Assembly: GCA_964429385.1 (NCBI GenBank)
Contig: CAYSBR010000008.1
Span: 1-64,000, forward strand
Length of the DNA: 64,000 nucleotides
Direction: 5' to 3'
DNA from: UBA2377 sp964429385
Lineage (GTDB): Bacteria; Verrucomicrobiota; Verrucomicrobiia; Opitutales; Opitutaceae
Shown: one piece after another, positions 10,309 through 18,384 of the stretch
Layout of the letters: every line of letters starts with the position of its first letter
How positions within the stretch are numbered: the first letter of the stretch is position 1
The notes under the pieces: model-generated
Told to the model about the DNA's origin: nothing
Databases searched by the model: none
The model's input: the letters and a program-made list of their open reading frames with translations, nothing else
Translations under genes and position numbers: made by a program

Positions 10309-10842
10309 TCAACCACCGGCTGTGTCTTCTTCGCGACGTTTCAGGCGAAAAAAAGCCTGAAGGAGCTCGCGGCACTCGGTTTCCAGTACGCCGCCGGCGG
10401 TGATCTCGCAATGATGGTTGACCCGGGGCAGGGCGTTGAGGTCGGTCGCCCCGCCGAGGCAGCCCATCTTGGGGTCGGGCACGGCGTAGCATACCCGCTG
10501 AAACCGCGACATGAGGGTGGCGCCCGAGCACATGGGACAAGGCTCCTTGGTCACATAGAGGGTGCAGCCCTCCAGCCGCCAATCTCCCGTGGCCGCAGCG
10601 GCTTGCGTGATGGCCAGCATCTCCGCGTGGGCCGTGGGATCGCGGGTGGCCTCCACGGTGTTATGGGCGGCGGCGATCACCTCGCCGTCGCGGGCGATCA
10701 CCGCCCCGATCGGCACCTCGTCGGCCCGCCAGGCGTCCACCGCCTGGTTGTAGGCCAGGCTCATGAAGAAGACGTCGTCCCGCAGCAGTTGCGACGGGAA
10801 ACGCTTTTCAAACGGGCAGGGCAGGGAGGTCGGTTGGGTCAT
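10309..10842 (-). CDS. tadA: tRNA-specific adenosine deaminase
   Basis: Zinc deaminase that makes inosine at the wobble position of tRNA-Arg(ACG). 177 residues. Zinc and catalytic motifs are present: TAHAEM (His ligand plus catalytic Glu) and PCPMCSGA (two Cys ligands). The context GAVIARDGEVIAAAHN and the RVCYAVPDPKMG loop match TadA rather than cytidine or guanine deaminases. The ATG at 10842 gives a short N-terminal extension before the deaminase fold. It is divergent from infA. Confidence 0.9.
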   Translation of the reverse strand: MTQPTSLPCPFEKRFPSQLLRDDVFFMSLAYNQAVDAWRADEVPIGAVIARDGEVIAAAHNTVEATRDPTAHAEMLAITQAAAATGDWRLEGCTLYVTKEPCPMCSGATLMSRFQRVCYAVPDPKMGCLGGATDLNALPRVNHHCEITAGGVLETECRELLQAFFRLKRREEDTAGG

Positions 10843-10951
10843 TGCCGAGGTAAAGCCTTGACTTACGGGGGGGCTTTCCGGCTTACAAGTGGCTTTTAAG
10901 CACCGACCTACTGTATGAAACAAACCACCGCTGATTCCTCGCGTCCTTTCC

Positions 10952-11212
10952 ATGGCTGACGGCAATTCGATTGAAGTGGAAGGCAAGGTGGTGGCTGTTC
11001 TTCCCGGGACGATGTTCAAGGTTCAGCTGTCCAACGGACATGTCGTGCTCGCCCATATCTCGGGCAAGCTCCGCAAGAACTTCATCAAGATCGCCGCCGG
11101 CGACACGGTGAAGATGGAGATGAGCCCCTACGATTTGGAGAAGGCCCGCATCACCTTCCGCATGAAGGAGAGTTCGGCACCCCCGCCGATGGCCTTCCGC
11201 CGCCGCTACTGA
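10952..11212 (+). CDS. infA: translation initiation factor IF-1
   Basis: 86-residue S1/OB-fold protein that binds the ribosomal A site during initiation. Family core is unmistakable: EVEGKVVAVLPGTMFKVQLSNG, then VLAHISGKLRKNFIKI and GDTVKMEMSPYDL. It has a longer Pro/Arg tail than the 72-residue enterobacterial form. A TTGACT hexamer at 10858 could be a -35 box but the spacing to a -10-like TACAAG is 20 bases, so the promoter is uncertain. The recombinase gene follows by 14 bases. Confidence 0.95.
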   Translation: MADGNSIEVEGKVVAVLPGTMFKVQLSNGHVVLAHISGKLRKNFIKIAAGDTVKMEMSPYDLEKARITFRMKESSAPPPMAFRRRY

Positions 11213-11226
11213 GCGGCCTGACGGCC

Positions 11227-12177
11227 ATGAAAGGCCGCACTCCAGCAGGTCGGGTGGACGCCAGCAGGGCGCCCGCCGCCTTTGTTTCCGACTTGGAGGC
11301 GTTTCTGGGTTTCCTCGATTTGGAGCGGGGCCTTTCCGCGCGGACCAAGCAAAGCTACCGCTCGGACCTCGACCAGTGTGCGGCTTTTCTGGCCAAGCGC
11401 GGTGTGCAAGGCTGGGCAACGGTCACCGGCGAGGATGCCGGAGCTTGGATCCGCTCGCTCAGCGAAAATGATTACACCGTCACCAGTCTGGCCCGCAAAC
11501 TCGCCGCCCTGCGCGGACTCGCCCGGCACCTCGTGCGGGAAAAAGTGCGCGACGATGTGTTCACCGATCTGCTCGCCGGCCCCAAGCTGTCGCGCCGCCT
11601 TCCTGGTACCCTCACCGCGGAGGAGGTTGAGAAACTTCTGCAGGCTCCCGCTGGCGGCGATGCCTACGCCCTGCGCGACCGCGCCCTGCTGGAGCTTTTT
11701 TATTCGAGCGGCTTGCGCGTGTCCGAACTCGCCGGACTGACGCTCCAGCAGATCGACCTTGAGCACGGCTACCTGCGCGTCTTCGGCAAAGGCGCGAAAG
11801 AGCGCGTCGTGCCTGTCGGCACCAAGGCGACCGATGCCATTGCGACCTGGCTCGCGTCGGGCCGTCCGCACTTCGTCAAGCCGCGCACCGGCAGTCAGCT
11901 CTTCCTCAGCGAGCGCGGCACGGGCCTCTCGCGCGTCATGCTGTGGATGATCGTGAAGAAGCACGCCCGCCGGGCCGGCATCACGAAGAACGTGAAACCC
12001 CATCTTCTGCGGCACTCCTTCGCCACGCACCTGCTCAACGGCGGCGCCGACCTGCGCGCCATCCAGGAAATGCTGGGTCACGCCAATATCGGCACCACGC
12101 AGATCTACACCGCCGTCGAGACCCGGCGCCTCCTCACGCAACACACCAAGTTTCATCCCCGCGGGCGCGGGGAATGA
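11227..12177 (+). CDS. tyrosine recombinase, XerC/XerD type
   Basis: Site-specific recombinase that probably resolves chromosome dimers at dif. 316 residues: SAM-like N-terminal core-binding domain (residues about 18-105) and catalytic domain. All six catalytic residues are visible: R164 (SGLRVSEL), K188 (GKGAKERVVP), H259 and R262 (HLLRHSF), H285 (LGHANIG) and the nucleophile Y294 (QIYTAV). The gene is intact and directly follows infA, a core-gene context, so it is more likely the housekeeping Xer enzyme than a phage integrase. Whether it is the XerC or XerD orthologue cannot be settled by eye. Confidence 0.92.
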   Translation: MKGRTPAGRVDASRAPAAFVSDLEAFLGFLDLERGLSARTKQSYRSDLDQCAAFLAKRGVQGWATVTGEDAGAWIRSLSENDYTVTSLARKLAALRGLARHLVREKVRDDVFTDLLAGPKLSRRLPGTLTAEEVEKLLQAPAGGDAYALRDRALLELFYSSGLRVSELAGLTLQQIDLEHGYLRVFGKGAKERVVPVGTKATDAIATWLASGRPHFVKPRTGSQLFLSERGTGLSRVMLWMIVKKHARRAGITKNVKPHLLRHSFATHLLNGGADLRAIQEMLGHANIGTTQIYTAVETRRLLTQHTKFHPRGRGE

Positions 12178-12259
12178 TCCGCCGTCCGGTTCGCTGCGGC
12201 GTGCAGGTTTCCGGCCTTGACCGGGCCTGCCGGTGCTTCAACGTCCTCCCTCCTTCCTT

Positions 12260-12333
12260 TTGCCCGATGGTGTAATGGCAGCACAGGTGACTTTGACTCA
12301 CCTAGTCATGGTTCGAATCCATGTCGGGCAGCC
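12260..12333 (+). tRNA. tRNA-Gln (anticodon TTG)
   Basis: 74 bases with encoded CCA. Acceptor stem TGCCCGA / TCGGGCA, D-arm with GTG/CAC, anticodon stem GGTGA / TCACC with loop CTTTGAC (TTG at 12292-12294), T-arm CATGG-TTCGAAT-CCATG. An integrase remnant reads into its 3' end from the other strand, so it probably served as an attachment site. Confidence 0.95.
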
Positions 12334-12615
12334 AAATCAGGGACGCCAAGAGCGCCCGCATTACCCTCCGAAACAACGCTTTGCGCGAGGGTAATCAATT
12401 CCGAGAGGAGACCCCGAAACCGGCTTGATGTAGTAATAGACGCACAAACCTGTGCGTCATCCGCTACATCGGAGCCCACCACCCAAGGCAGCTTCGCAAC
12501 CTCATCATGCAAGCGCAGCGCCGCCGTATCCGTATAAACCCCCGCCGTCAGAGATGGATCTGAATGCCCAAGCACCTCCTGTGCTGAACGCTGACCGACA
12601 CCGGCCACACTCCGC
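12306..12615 (-). pseudogene. tyrosine integrase C-terminal remnant at tRNA-Gln
   Basis: An open stretch on the minus strand carries the end of a tyrosine recombinase: EVLGHSDPSLTAGVYTDTAAL, with the LGH box and VYTD tyrosine motif, then LHDEVAKLPWV. The upstream catalytic Arg/His-x-x-Arg part is missing and there is no credible start. The tail runs into the 3' half of tRNA-Gln. This is the pattern left by an element that integrated in the tRNA and was later lost. It is distinct in sequence from the intact Xer gene just upstream. Confidence 0.7.
12427..12470. repeat. nested symmetrical palindrome in the integrase remnant
   Basis: GATGTAG (12427), 5 bases, GACGCAC, 6 bases, GTGCGTC, 5 bases, CTACATC (ending 12470). 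Two perfect 7-bp inverted repeats are nested symmetrically over 44 bases. It could be a recombinase or regulator binding site, or an RNA hairpin. The surrounding 12334-12897 stretch holds no other gene. Confidence 0.7.
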
Positions 12616-12897
12616 CCACGGTCGCCAAACCCCGTCGGAAGTCTACCGCCAAACCCAAACCGAACAGGCCGCCTGACGGCGGCCGGGGAGAGCGGGGCGG
12701 GAGCCAAGCTCCCTCCCCTGCACCCCTCCCGCAAATTTACTTTCCGTCAGAGAAACCAAACCATAGCTAAAAAACACACCCAACCTGTCCAACCGACGGG
12801 GTCCACTTCACTCCGGCGATGGATACTCCGCCTTGCGCAGGGTGAATTCCCTAAGTCTTTGGCGGACTTTGGGCTGGAGTAGGGGTGGGGCGGTGGC

Positions 12898-14946
12898 ATG
12901 ACCAAGGTTTGTATGACCAGTCAAACGCTGCCGGAACGACCGATTGCGAGCAGGTTGCTGGTGGCCTTGATGGTCTTGTTGCCGGTGGCGGGGGTGCTGG
13001 TGTGCGTCTGGTTGTTTCGCATGCAGGAGCGGGTGGGGCCGGTGCCATTTCCGGATGCTCCGGGTAATCTGATCGAGGTGCTGCCTGAGCCGGGCCGGGA
13101 GCTGACTTTGGCGGAGGTTTTGTCGGCGGAGTGGCGGGATGAGTTTGTGCCGTTGCATTTGGGCTGGCCCGAAAGGGCGATTCGCACGTCAACCTGGTAT
13201 CGGATCACTTTGCTCAATCCTTCGTCCGAGGTGAAAACCGGGGCGCTGGGTTTTCCCGACATCTATCAGGGCCGGGCGACGTTGTTTCGGGAGGATGGCC
13301 TGGGCGGGTATGTGGCGGATGTCACCGGCGAATGGACGGCGTGGCATGAACGCTCGATTTCCGGGCCGCTGTTGGGCTTTGATCTGCCGCAAGCGCCGGA
13401 GCGCGCAACGGTCTTCCTGCTGAAGGTTGAAGGCAGGGCCTGGCGGCCGCGTGGTTTTCTTTTCTGGGAGCAGGCGGATCATTTTCACGCCTACGCGCAT
13501 AATCTCGTGATACTCTATGCGCTTTATTTCGGTGTGTGGGGCGGTCTGCTGGGCTACAATCTGCTGCTTTATGCGATCCTGCGTCGGCGGGAGCTGCTCT
13601 ACTACGTATATTACGTGGCTGGGTTTGGTTTTCTCATCCTGTTAGGCGGTAATATCTATAATGTCTTCCGGGCTTGGCCGGAGTGGCCGTTGCGGGATGT
13701 CCTGGTCATGGGGGGATTTTATTTCACCATGTTCAGTCTGGTTTTGTTCAGTCGCCGGTTTCTGGACACGCCTCGATGGTTGCCGCGTCTTGATTGGGTG
13801 TTGCGTATGAGCCAGTGGCTGGGCCTCGCCGGGGTGGCGCTGGCTTGCGCGAGTCCGTGGTCGCTGGTGATCGATAGCGTGCTGATCATCGGGACCCTGC
13901 CCTATATCTGTCTGGCTTTTCCGCTGCTGTTGACGGCCGGGGGGCTGTGCTGGCGGCGCGGGGAGGCCTCGGCGGGGCTTTATCTCTACACTTTTGTGCC
14001 GGTTCTGGGCGGGGTGGCGTGGGCCATCTATGTGAACAGCATGCTGGTGATCGAGGAGCATCTGGTGGTGGGGCCGCTGTTGACGGGCGGGGCGCTGGAG
14101 CTCGTCTTTTTGTCACTGGCCCTGGCCTACCATTACCGGCAGGTCGAGGCGGAGAATGCGCGCATCAAGGCCGAGCAGGCGGACCGGCTGGAACAGGAGG
14201 TTGCGGCGCGCACCACGGAGCTGAGCGAACTGGCGGAGAAGCTGCGGCGTTCAAACCAGTTCAAGGACCGGCTATTTGCGATCCTCGGTCACGATTTGCG
14301 CAGTCCGGTGGCCAGTACGATCACGCTGACGTCGGAGATGGCGCAGCCGACGCGGGGGTTGCCGACAGAGGATGCGGCGCTTTTTGCGGAAATGCGGGAT
14401 GCGAACGAGCAGCTGCTCGCGCTGCTGGACAACCTGCTGGCCTGGGCACGGGCGGAAAGTGGCGAGATCGCCCTGCAGCCGAGAGGGCACGCGCTGACGG
14501 AACTCGTGGAGCTGGTGCTGCCGGTGCTGCGGCCGTTGTGGACGTTGAAGGGGATCACTTGCGAGGTGCGGGTGCCGCCGGACCTGCACGTGAGGGCGGA
14601 TGCGAACACGGTGCAGACAATCCTCCGCAATCTGCTGTCTAATGCGATCAAGTTTACGCCGGCGGGGGGGCTCATCACGGTGGAGGCCAGCGCGGTGGGC
14701 GGGCAGGTGGAGCTAAGGGTGAAAGACAGCGGAGTGGGCATGAGTGCCGAGCGGCTGGCGGCACTGGAGGAACAGGGCGGGACGGTGAGTGAGGCAGGAA
14801 CGGCGCAGGAGAAGGGGGCGGGGTTTGGCCTCGCGCTTTGCCGGAGCTTTGCGGCGTTGAATCAGGGCTCACTGCGGCTGCAGAGTGCACCGGGCAGGGG
14901 GACGACGGCTATCCTTACACTGGTGCGGGCGGCGGATGCGCCCTGA
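12898..14946 (+). CDS. 7TMR-DISM sensor histidine kinase
   Basis: 682-residue membrane kinase. Order: one N-terminal helix (about 20-40); an extracytoplasmic 7TMR-DISM extracellular-2-like sensor domain (about 45-195, with TSTWYRITLLNPS and FLLKVEGRAWRPRGFLFWE); seven clustered transmembrane helices (about 205-400); a short coiled coil; HisKA with phospho-acceptor H465 (ILGHDLRSP); and HATPase_c with NLLSNAIKF, VKDSGVGM and GFGLALCRSF. No receiver domain and no response regulator gene beside it, so its partner is encoded elsewhere. The ligand is unknown; DISM domains often sense carbohydrates or diverse small molecules. The start could also be the ATG 15 bases downstream. Confidence 0.88.
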   Translation: MTKVCMTSQTLPERPIASRLLVALMVLLPVAGVLVCVWLFRMQERVGPVPFPDAPGNLIEVLPEPGRELTLAEVLSAEWRDEFVPLHLGWPERAIRTSTWYRITLLNPSSEVKTGALGFPDIYQGRATLFREDGLGGYVADVTGEWTAWHERSISGPLLGFDLPQAPERATVFLLKVEGRAWRPRGFLFWEQADHFHAYAHNLVILYALYFGVWGGLLGYNLLLYAILRRRELLYYVYYVAGFGFLILLGGNIYNVFRAWPEWPLRDVLVMGGFYFTMFSLVLFSRRFLDTPRWLPRLDWVLRMSQWLGLAGVALACASPWSLVIDSVLIIGTLPYICLAFPLLLTAGGLCWRRGEASAGLYLYTFVPVLGGVAWAIYVNSMLVIEEHLVVGPLLTGGALELVFLSLALAYHYRQVEAENARIKAEQADRLEQEVAARTTELSELAEKLRRSNQFKDRLFAILGHDLRSPVASTITLTSEMAQPTRGLPTEDAALFAEMRDANEQLLALLDNLLAWARAESGEIALQPRGHALTELVELVLPVLRPLWTLKGITCEVRVPPDLHVRADANTVQTILRNLLSNAIKFTPAGGLITVEASAVGGQVELRVKDSGVGMSAERLAALEEQGGTVSEAGTAQEKGAGFGLALCRSFAALNQGSLRLQSAPGRGTTAILTLVRAADAP

Positions 14947-15363
14947 GCGAACACCCTGCAGCGGGCACGAATGGGCTGGAGGTGTGCGGATCAGGATGTG
15001 CTGCGCCGAGAACGGTCTGGCACTGACCCGGTCCGGCCTCAGCGAGGCCGTCTGAAAAATCCGGCGCAGGCGGGACTCCGCATGTGCGGGTGAGAGGGCA
15101 TGCCCTGTAACAGCGCCGCCAATACGCAGGGGGACGGCGCTTCGCCTTGGCTTTGATGGACAAGCCGCCGTAACCGCCTTCTTCGGTCGGCGAGCTCCAG
15201 ATCGAACCGCCTCTTCTATGCGGTTCAAAAGAGTCATCTGGAAGGGCCCGGGCGGTTGGATTCCGCGGAAATCCTTCGCTTGCGATTCCTCCTCCCTGTC
15301 CTAGGCTCCGGTCAACCCGCAGTTTTTCGTCATTACTCCATCAGGGCTGCGGGTGTGCTTTTT
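14947..15363. other. 417-base intergenic stretch without a recognisable gene
   Basis: Lies between the two sensor kinases. It holds several short hairpins, for example AGGGCATGCCCT near 15100 and GAACCGC / GCGGTTC at 15204-15226, but no open frame with coding character, no tRNA and no terminator with a U-tract. It may be decayed sequence. Confidence 0.5.
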
Positions 15364-17445
15364 ATGAATCTACCTCGCCGCGTGATTGGAGACATGGCTG
15401 TTGTCGCCGGGGTGGTTTTTGTGGCGGCGTCGTTTGGGATTCTGACGCGACCTTTGGGGTTTCTCGCCGCTTTCTGGCCGGCTAACGCGTTGCTCATGGG
15501 GTTGATGGTCCGGTGTCCGCGGCTCGCATCGCCGCTGGGCTGGAGCGTGGCGTTTCTGGCGTTTGTCGCGGCGGATCTCGTGACGGATGGAGATTTGATC
15601 CTGATTCTCTGGCTGAACTTTACGAATGTCGTCTGCGCGATGGTGGGCTTTGTTCTATTCCGGCTCTTGAGCGAGGATGATCGCCGGTTGCGCCGGCCCT
15701 CGTCGGTGCTGCATCTCTTCTGGATTTGTGCGGTCTCCGCGTTTACCGCCGCACTGGTGGGTGGCGCGGTGGTCCCGGTGTTTTTTGACAAGCCGTTGCT
15801 GGAGGGCTTCGGCTTCTGGTTCTCGACCGAGCTGGTCAACACGGTGGTGATCATGCCGGTTTTGCTGGTGGCACCGGGCCGGATTGCGCTGGTGGCGGCA
15901 TTCCGGGGAGGATGGGCTCCCGGCCTTTCGTGGGGCAAGAGTGCGCCGATGCTGGCGTTGATGGCATCCATGGCGGCGGGGGCCTGGATCGGCGGACCGG
16001 GGGCGATTGCCTTTCCTGTGCCGGCGCTCCTGTGGTGCGCTCTCCGTTACAGCTTCTTCACCACGACGATCATCACGATGCTGTTGTGCGGGGTGATGAT
16101 GATCGCGATCTCGGCCCGCTTCGTGCCTTTGCCCCTGGAGGGTGATTTCATGCAGGCGATGACGTCGGTCCGGCTGGGCATCATGCTGATGGCGCTCGCG
16201 CCGCTGACGGTGGCGAGCGTCAATGCCGTCCGTAATGAGTTGCTGGTGGCGGAGCGCCGGAATGCCGTGAAGTTGAAGCAGGCAAAGGAAGCGGCGGAGG
16301 CGGCCAAGCGGGCCAAAAGCGACTTCCTGGCGATCATGAGCCACGAGATCCGCACGCCCATGAATGGCATCATCGGCATGAGCGAACTGCTGGCGATGAC
16401 GCGGCTGGACAAGGACCAGACGGAGATGGGCCGCGTGATCAAGAACAGCGCGGAGAGTCTGCTGGCCATCATCAACGACATTCTGGATTTCTCCAAGATC
16501 GAGGCCGGCAAGCTGCAGATCGTGCCTGTGCGGTTTGATCTGCGGCCGCTGGTGGCGGAGACGGTGGCGTTGCTCGGCCCGGCGGCGCGGGGCAAAGGGC
16601 TGGTGCTGGGGGCGGAGATCGATCCGGGGCTGGCGCCATTTCTGTGGGGCGACGATGGCCGGATCCGGCAGGTGCTGCTCAACCTGATTGGCAATGCCAT
16701 CAAGTTTACCGTTCAAGGTTCGGTGACCGTCACGGTGCGTCAGTTGGAGAGAACTGATTCCAGCGCCACGGTAAGAATCGCGGTGCGCGATACCGGCACC
16801 GGACTCACGCCCGAGACGCAGGCGCGGCTGTTTCAGCCCTTTACCCAGGAAGACGGAACGGTGGCGCGCCGTTTTGGCGGCACCGGGCTCGGGCTGTCGA
16901 TCTGCCGGCAACTGGTCACTTTGATGGGGGGCGAGATCGGCGTCACCAGCGCGCCGGGGCAGGGGGCGGAGTTCTGGTTCACCCTTGTTTTGAAGGAGAA
17001 GCCGGCGGAGGCGCCGGCGTTGGTGGGAGGCGATCGCGGTTCCTCCCGGACCGCGCCTTTTGCCGCGCCGCGCCGGTCGCTGCATCTGATGGTGGTGGAT
17101 GACAATGCCATCAACCAGGCGGTGGCCCGGCGATTGCTGACGGTGATGGGGCACCAGGTGGATGTCGTCGGAGGAGGCGAAGAGGCGCTCGCGCAGCTCG
17201 CCCTCAATTCCTACGATGCTGTGCTGATGGATTGCCAGATGCCCGTGCTGGATGGTTACGAGACGACGCGACGCATCCGGGCCGGCACTCTCCCCGGGAT
17301 CAACCCGCGCATCCGCATCATTGCGTTGACGGCTTCAACGATGGCGGACGACCGGGCCGAGTGTTTTGCGGCGGGGATGGATGATTTTGTTGGCAAGCCG
17401 ATCCGGCCGGAGGAGATGCGGGCGGCGCTGGAGCGCCTCGGCTGA
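15364..17445 (+). CDS. MASE1-domain hybrid sensor histidine kinase
   Basis: 693 residues. N-terminal MASE1-like membrane sensor (about 8-290, eight or so helices, with FLAAFWPANALLMGLMV and WFSTELVNTVVIMPVLL); short coiled coil (KLKQAKEAAEAAKRAKSD); HisKA with H327 (IMSHEIRTPMNG); HATPase_c with NLIGNAIKF, VRDTGTGLT and GTGLGLSICRQL; and a C-terminal receiver domain with acidic pocket VVDDN, phospho-acceptor D623 (VLMDCQMPVLDGYE) and the KP of FVGKPI. A hybrid kinase needs a histidine phosphotransfer partner, which is not present nearby. The ATG at 15364 is preferred because it begins right at the membrane domain; an open frame extends 108 bases upstream. Confidence 0.9.
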   Translation: MNLPRRVIGDMAVVAGVVFVAASFGILTRPLGFLAAFWPANALLMGLMVRCPRLASPLGWSVAFLAFVAADLVTDGDLILILWLNFTNVVCAMVGFVLFRLLSEDDRRLRRPSSVLHLFWICAVSAFTAALVGGAVVPVFFDKPLLEGFGFWFSTELVNTVVIMPVLLVAPGRIALVAAFRGGWAPGLSWGKSAPMLALMASMAAGAWIGGPGAIAFPVPALLWCALRYSFFTTTIITMLLCGVMMIAISARFVPLPLEGDFMQAMTSVRLGIMLMALAPLTVASVNAVRNELLVAERRNAVKLKQAKEAAEAAKRAKSDFLAIMSHEIRTPMNGIIGMSELLAMTRLDKDQTEMGRVIKNSAESLLAIINDILDFSKIEAGKLQIVPVRFDLRPLVAETVALLGPAARGKGLVLGAEIDPGLAPFLWGDDGRIRQVLLNLIGNAIKFTVQGSVTVTVRQLERTDSSATVRIAVRDTGTGLTPETQARLFQPFTQEDGTVARRFGGTGLGLSICRQLVTLMGGEIGVTSAPGQGAEFWFTLVLKEKPAEAPALVGGDRGSSRTAPFAAPRRSLHLMVVDDNAINQAVARRLLTVMGHQVDVVGGGEEALAQLALNSYDAVLMDCQMPVLDGYETTRRIRAGTLPGINPRIRIIALTASTMADDRAECFAAGMDDFVGKPIRPEEMRAALERLG

Positions 17446-17526
17446 CCTGGAGGAGGGCGAAGAGGCCGGGGGGCGTTCAGACTGTAAGATTTTCTAAACG
17501 TTGCCCGGGCCGGGCTGCATGCCTCG

Positions 17527-18384
17527 ATGAAGGTGTTCCCCTTGCTCATGCCGTTTACCCCCGGTTCATCAGTCTTGTCTGCGGTTGCCCGCCTGAGTGT
17601 GGTCTGCTTGGTGTTCGCGTGCCGGGCTCCGGCGCGCGAGGTCGCGAGTGACCCATGGCAGGCGGCGCTCAATTTTGATTATAACGTGGCCTCGGATGAA
17701 TTTGCCCGGAGGCATGCGGAGGTGCCGGCGGATGCCCGCATGGCCAACGCTTATGCGGCGAGTCTGTTGGTGAAGCAGCCCCGCACGGCGGACAATGTGA
17801 CGTTGGCGCGCACGGTTTTGGAATCGGTGCTGGCTCGCACTTCGGGTGGAGATCAGCGGGCACTGGCGCTGTATCTGCTGGGTCGGATTGACCATGAGCA
17901 TGTTGTCCCTGCGCGGCTGGAGGAGGCGCGGGGGCGTTACGAGCAGCTCCGGCGTGAGCAGGCGGGGCACCCGCTGGCGGACCACGCGGCGGTGCATCTG
18001 GGCCTGATGAAGGCGTTCCAGTTTCCGGCGACCGCGTTGGCGGAAAGGATCGCGCGGGTGGAATGGCTGCTGTCGGCGGTCACGGCGCCGAGTGCCCGGC
18101 GTGAACTGCATTATCTGCTGGGCCATTTGCATTGGCGGGTGGGGGGCGATGCGGCGGCGGCGCTGCCGCATTTTCTGGCCGGTCGCGGCCTGGGGTTTGA
18201 GACGCCGTATCGCAACAGCGAGGTGGACCTGATGATCGCGGGACTCGCGGCCGAACTCGGTCGTGATGGACTGGCCGCGCAACATTACCGCGCCTTTGCC
18301 GCGGCCCAGTCCCGCGATGCCCGGGCCCAGACCGCCCGGCGGCTGGCGGATGAAGCCGCTGCCCGGCAGGAGGCCCGGCCATGA
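17527..18384 (+). CDS. exported TPR-like helical-repeat protein
   Basis: 285 residues with an N-terminal hydrophobic stretch (about 15-35, ending CRAPARE) suggesting export, perhaps as a lipoprotein-like or signal-peptide protein. The rest is Ala-rich helical repeat resembling tetratricopeptides (VASDEFARRHAEVPADARMA; HYLLGHLHWRVGGDAAAALPHFLAG; EVDLMIAGLAAELGRDGLAAQHY). No catalytic motif. Its stop overlaps the start of the following solute-binding protein by 4 bases (ATGA), so the two are translationally coupled and probably act together. The start at 17527 versus the ATG at 17548 is undecided. Confidence 0.65.
   Translation: MKVFPLLMPFTPGSSVLSAVARLSVVCLVFACRAPAREVASDPWQAALNFDYNVASDEFARRHAEVPADARMANAYAASLLVKQPRTADNVTLARTVLESVLARTSGGDQRALALYLLGRIDHEHVVPARLEEARGRYEQLRREQAGHPLADHAAVHLGLMKAFQFPATALAERIARVEWLLSAVTAPSARRELHYLLGHLHWRVGGDAAAALPHFLAGRGLGFETPYRNSEVDLMIAGLAAELGRDGLAAQHYRAFAAAQSRDARAQTARRLADEAAARQEARP

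Noticed and set aside
10858..10889. TTGACT / TACAAG promoter for infA
   Set aside because: Spacer of 20 bases is too long to call with confidence.
11227..12177. Intact recombinase considered as the integrase of an element at tRNA-Gln
   Set aside because: It is coupled to infA in a core-gene context and reads towards the tRNA on the same strand; the remnant on the minus strand is the better match to an element integrase.
14869..15237. 122-codon minus-strand frame in the kinase-kinase gap
   Set aside because: Overlaps the 3' end of the 7TMR kinase, Arg/Pro/Ser-rich, no motif; not supported as a gene.
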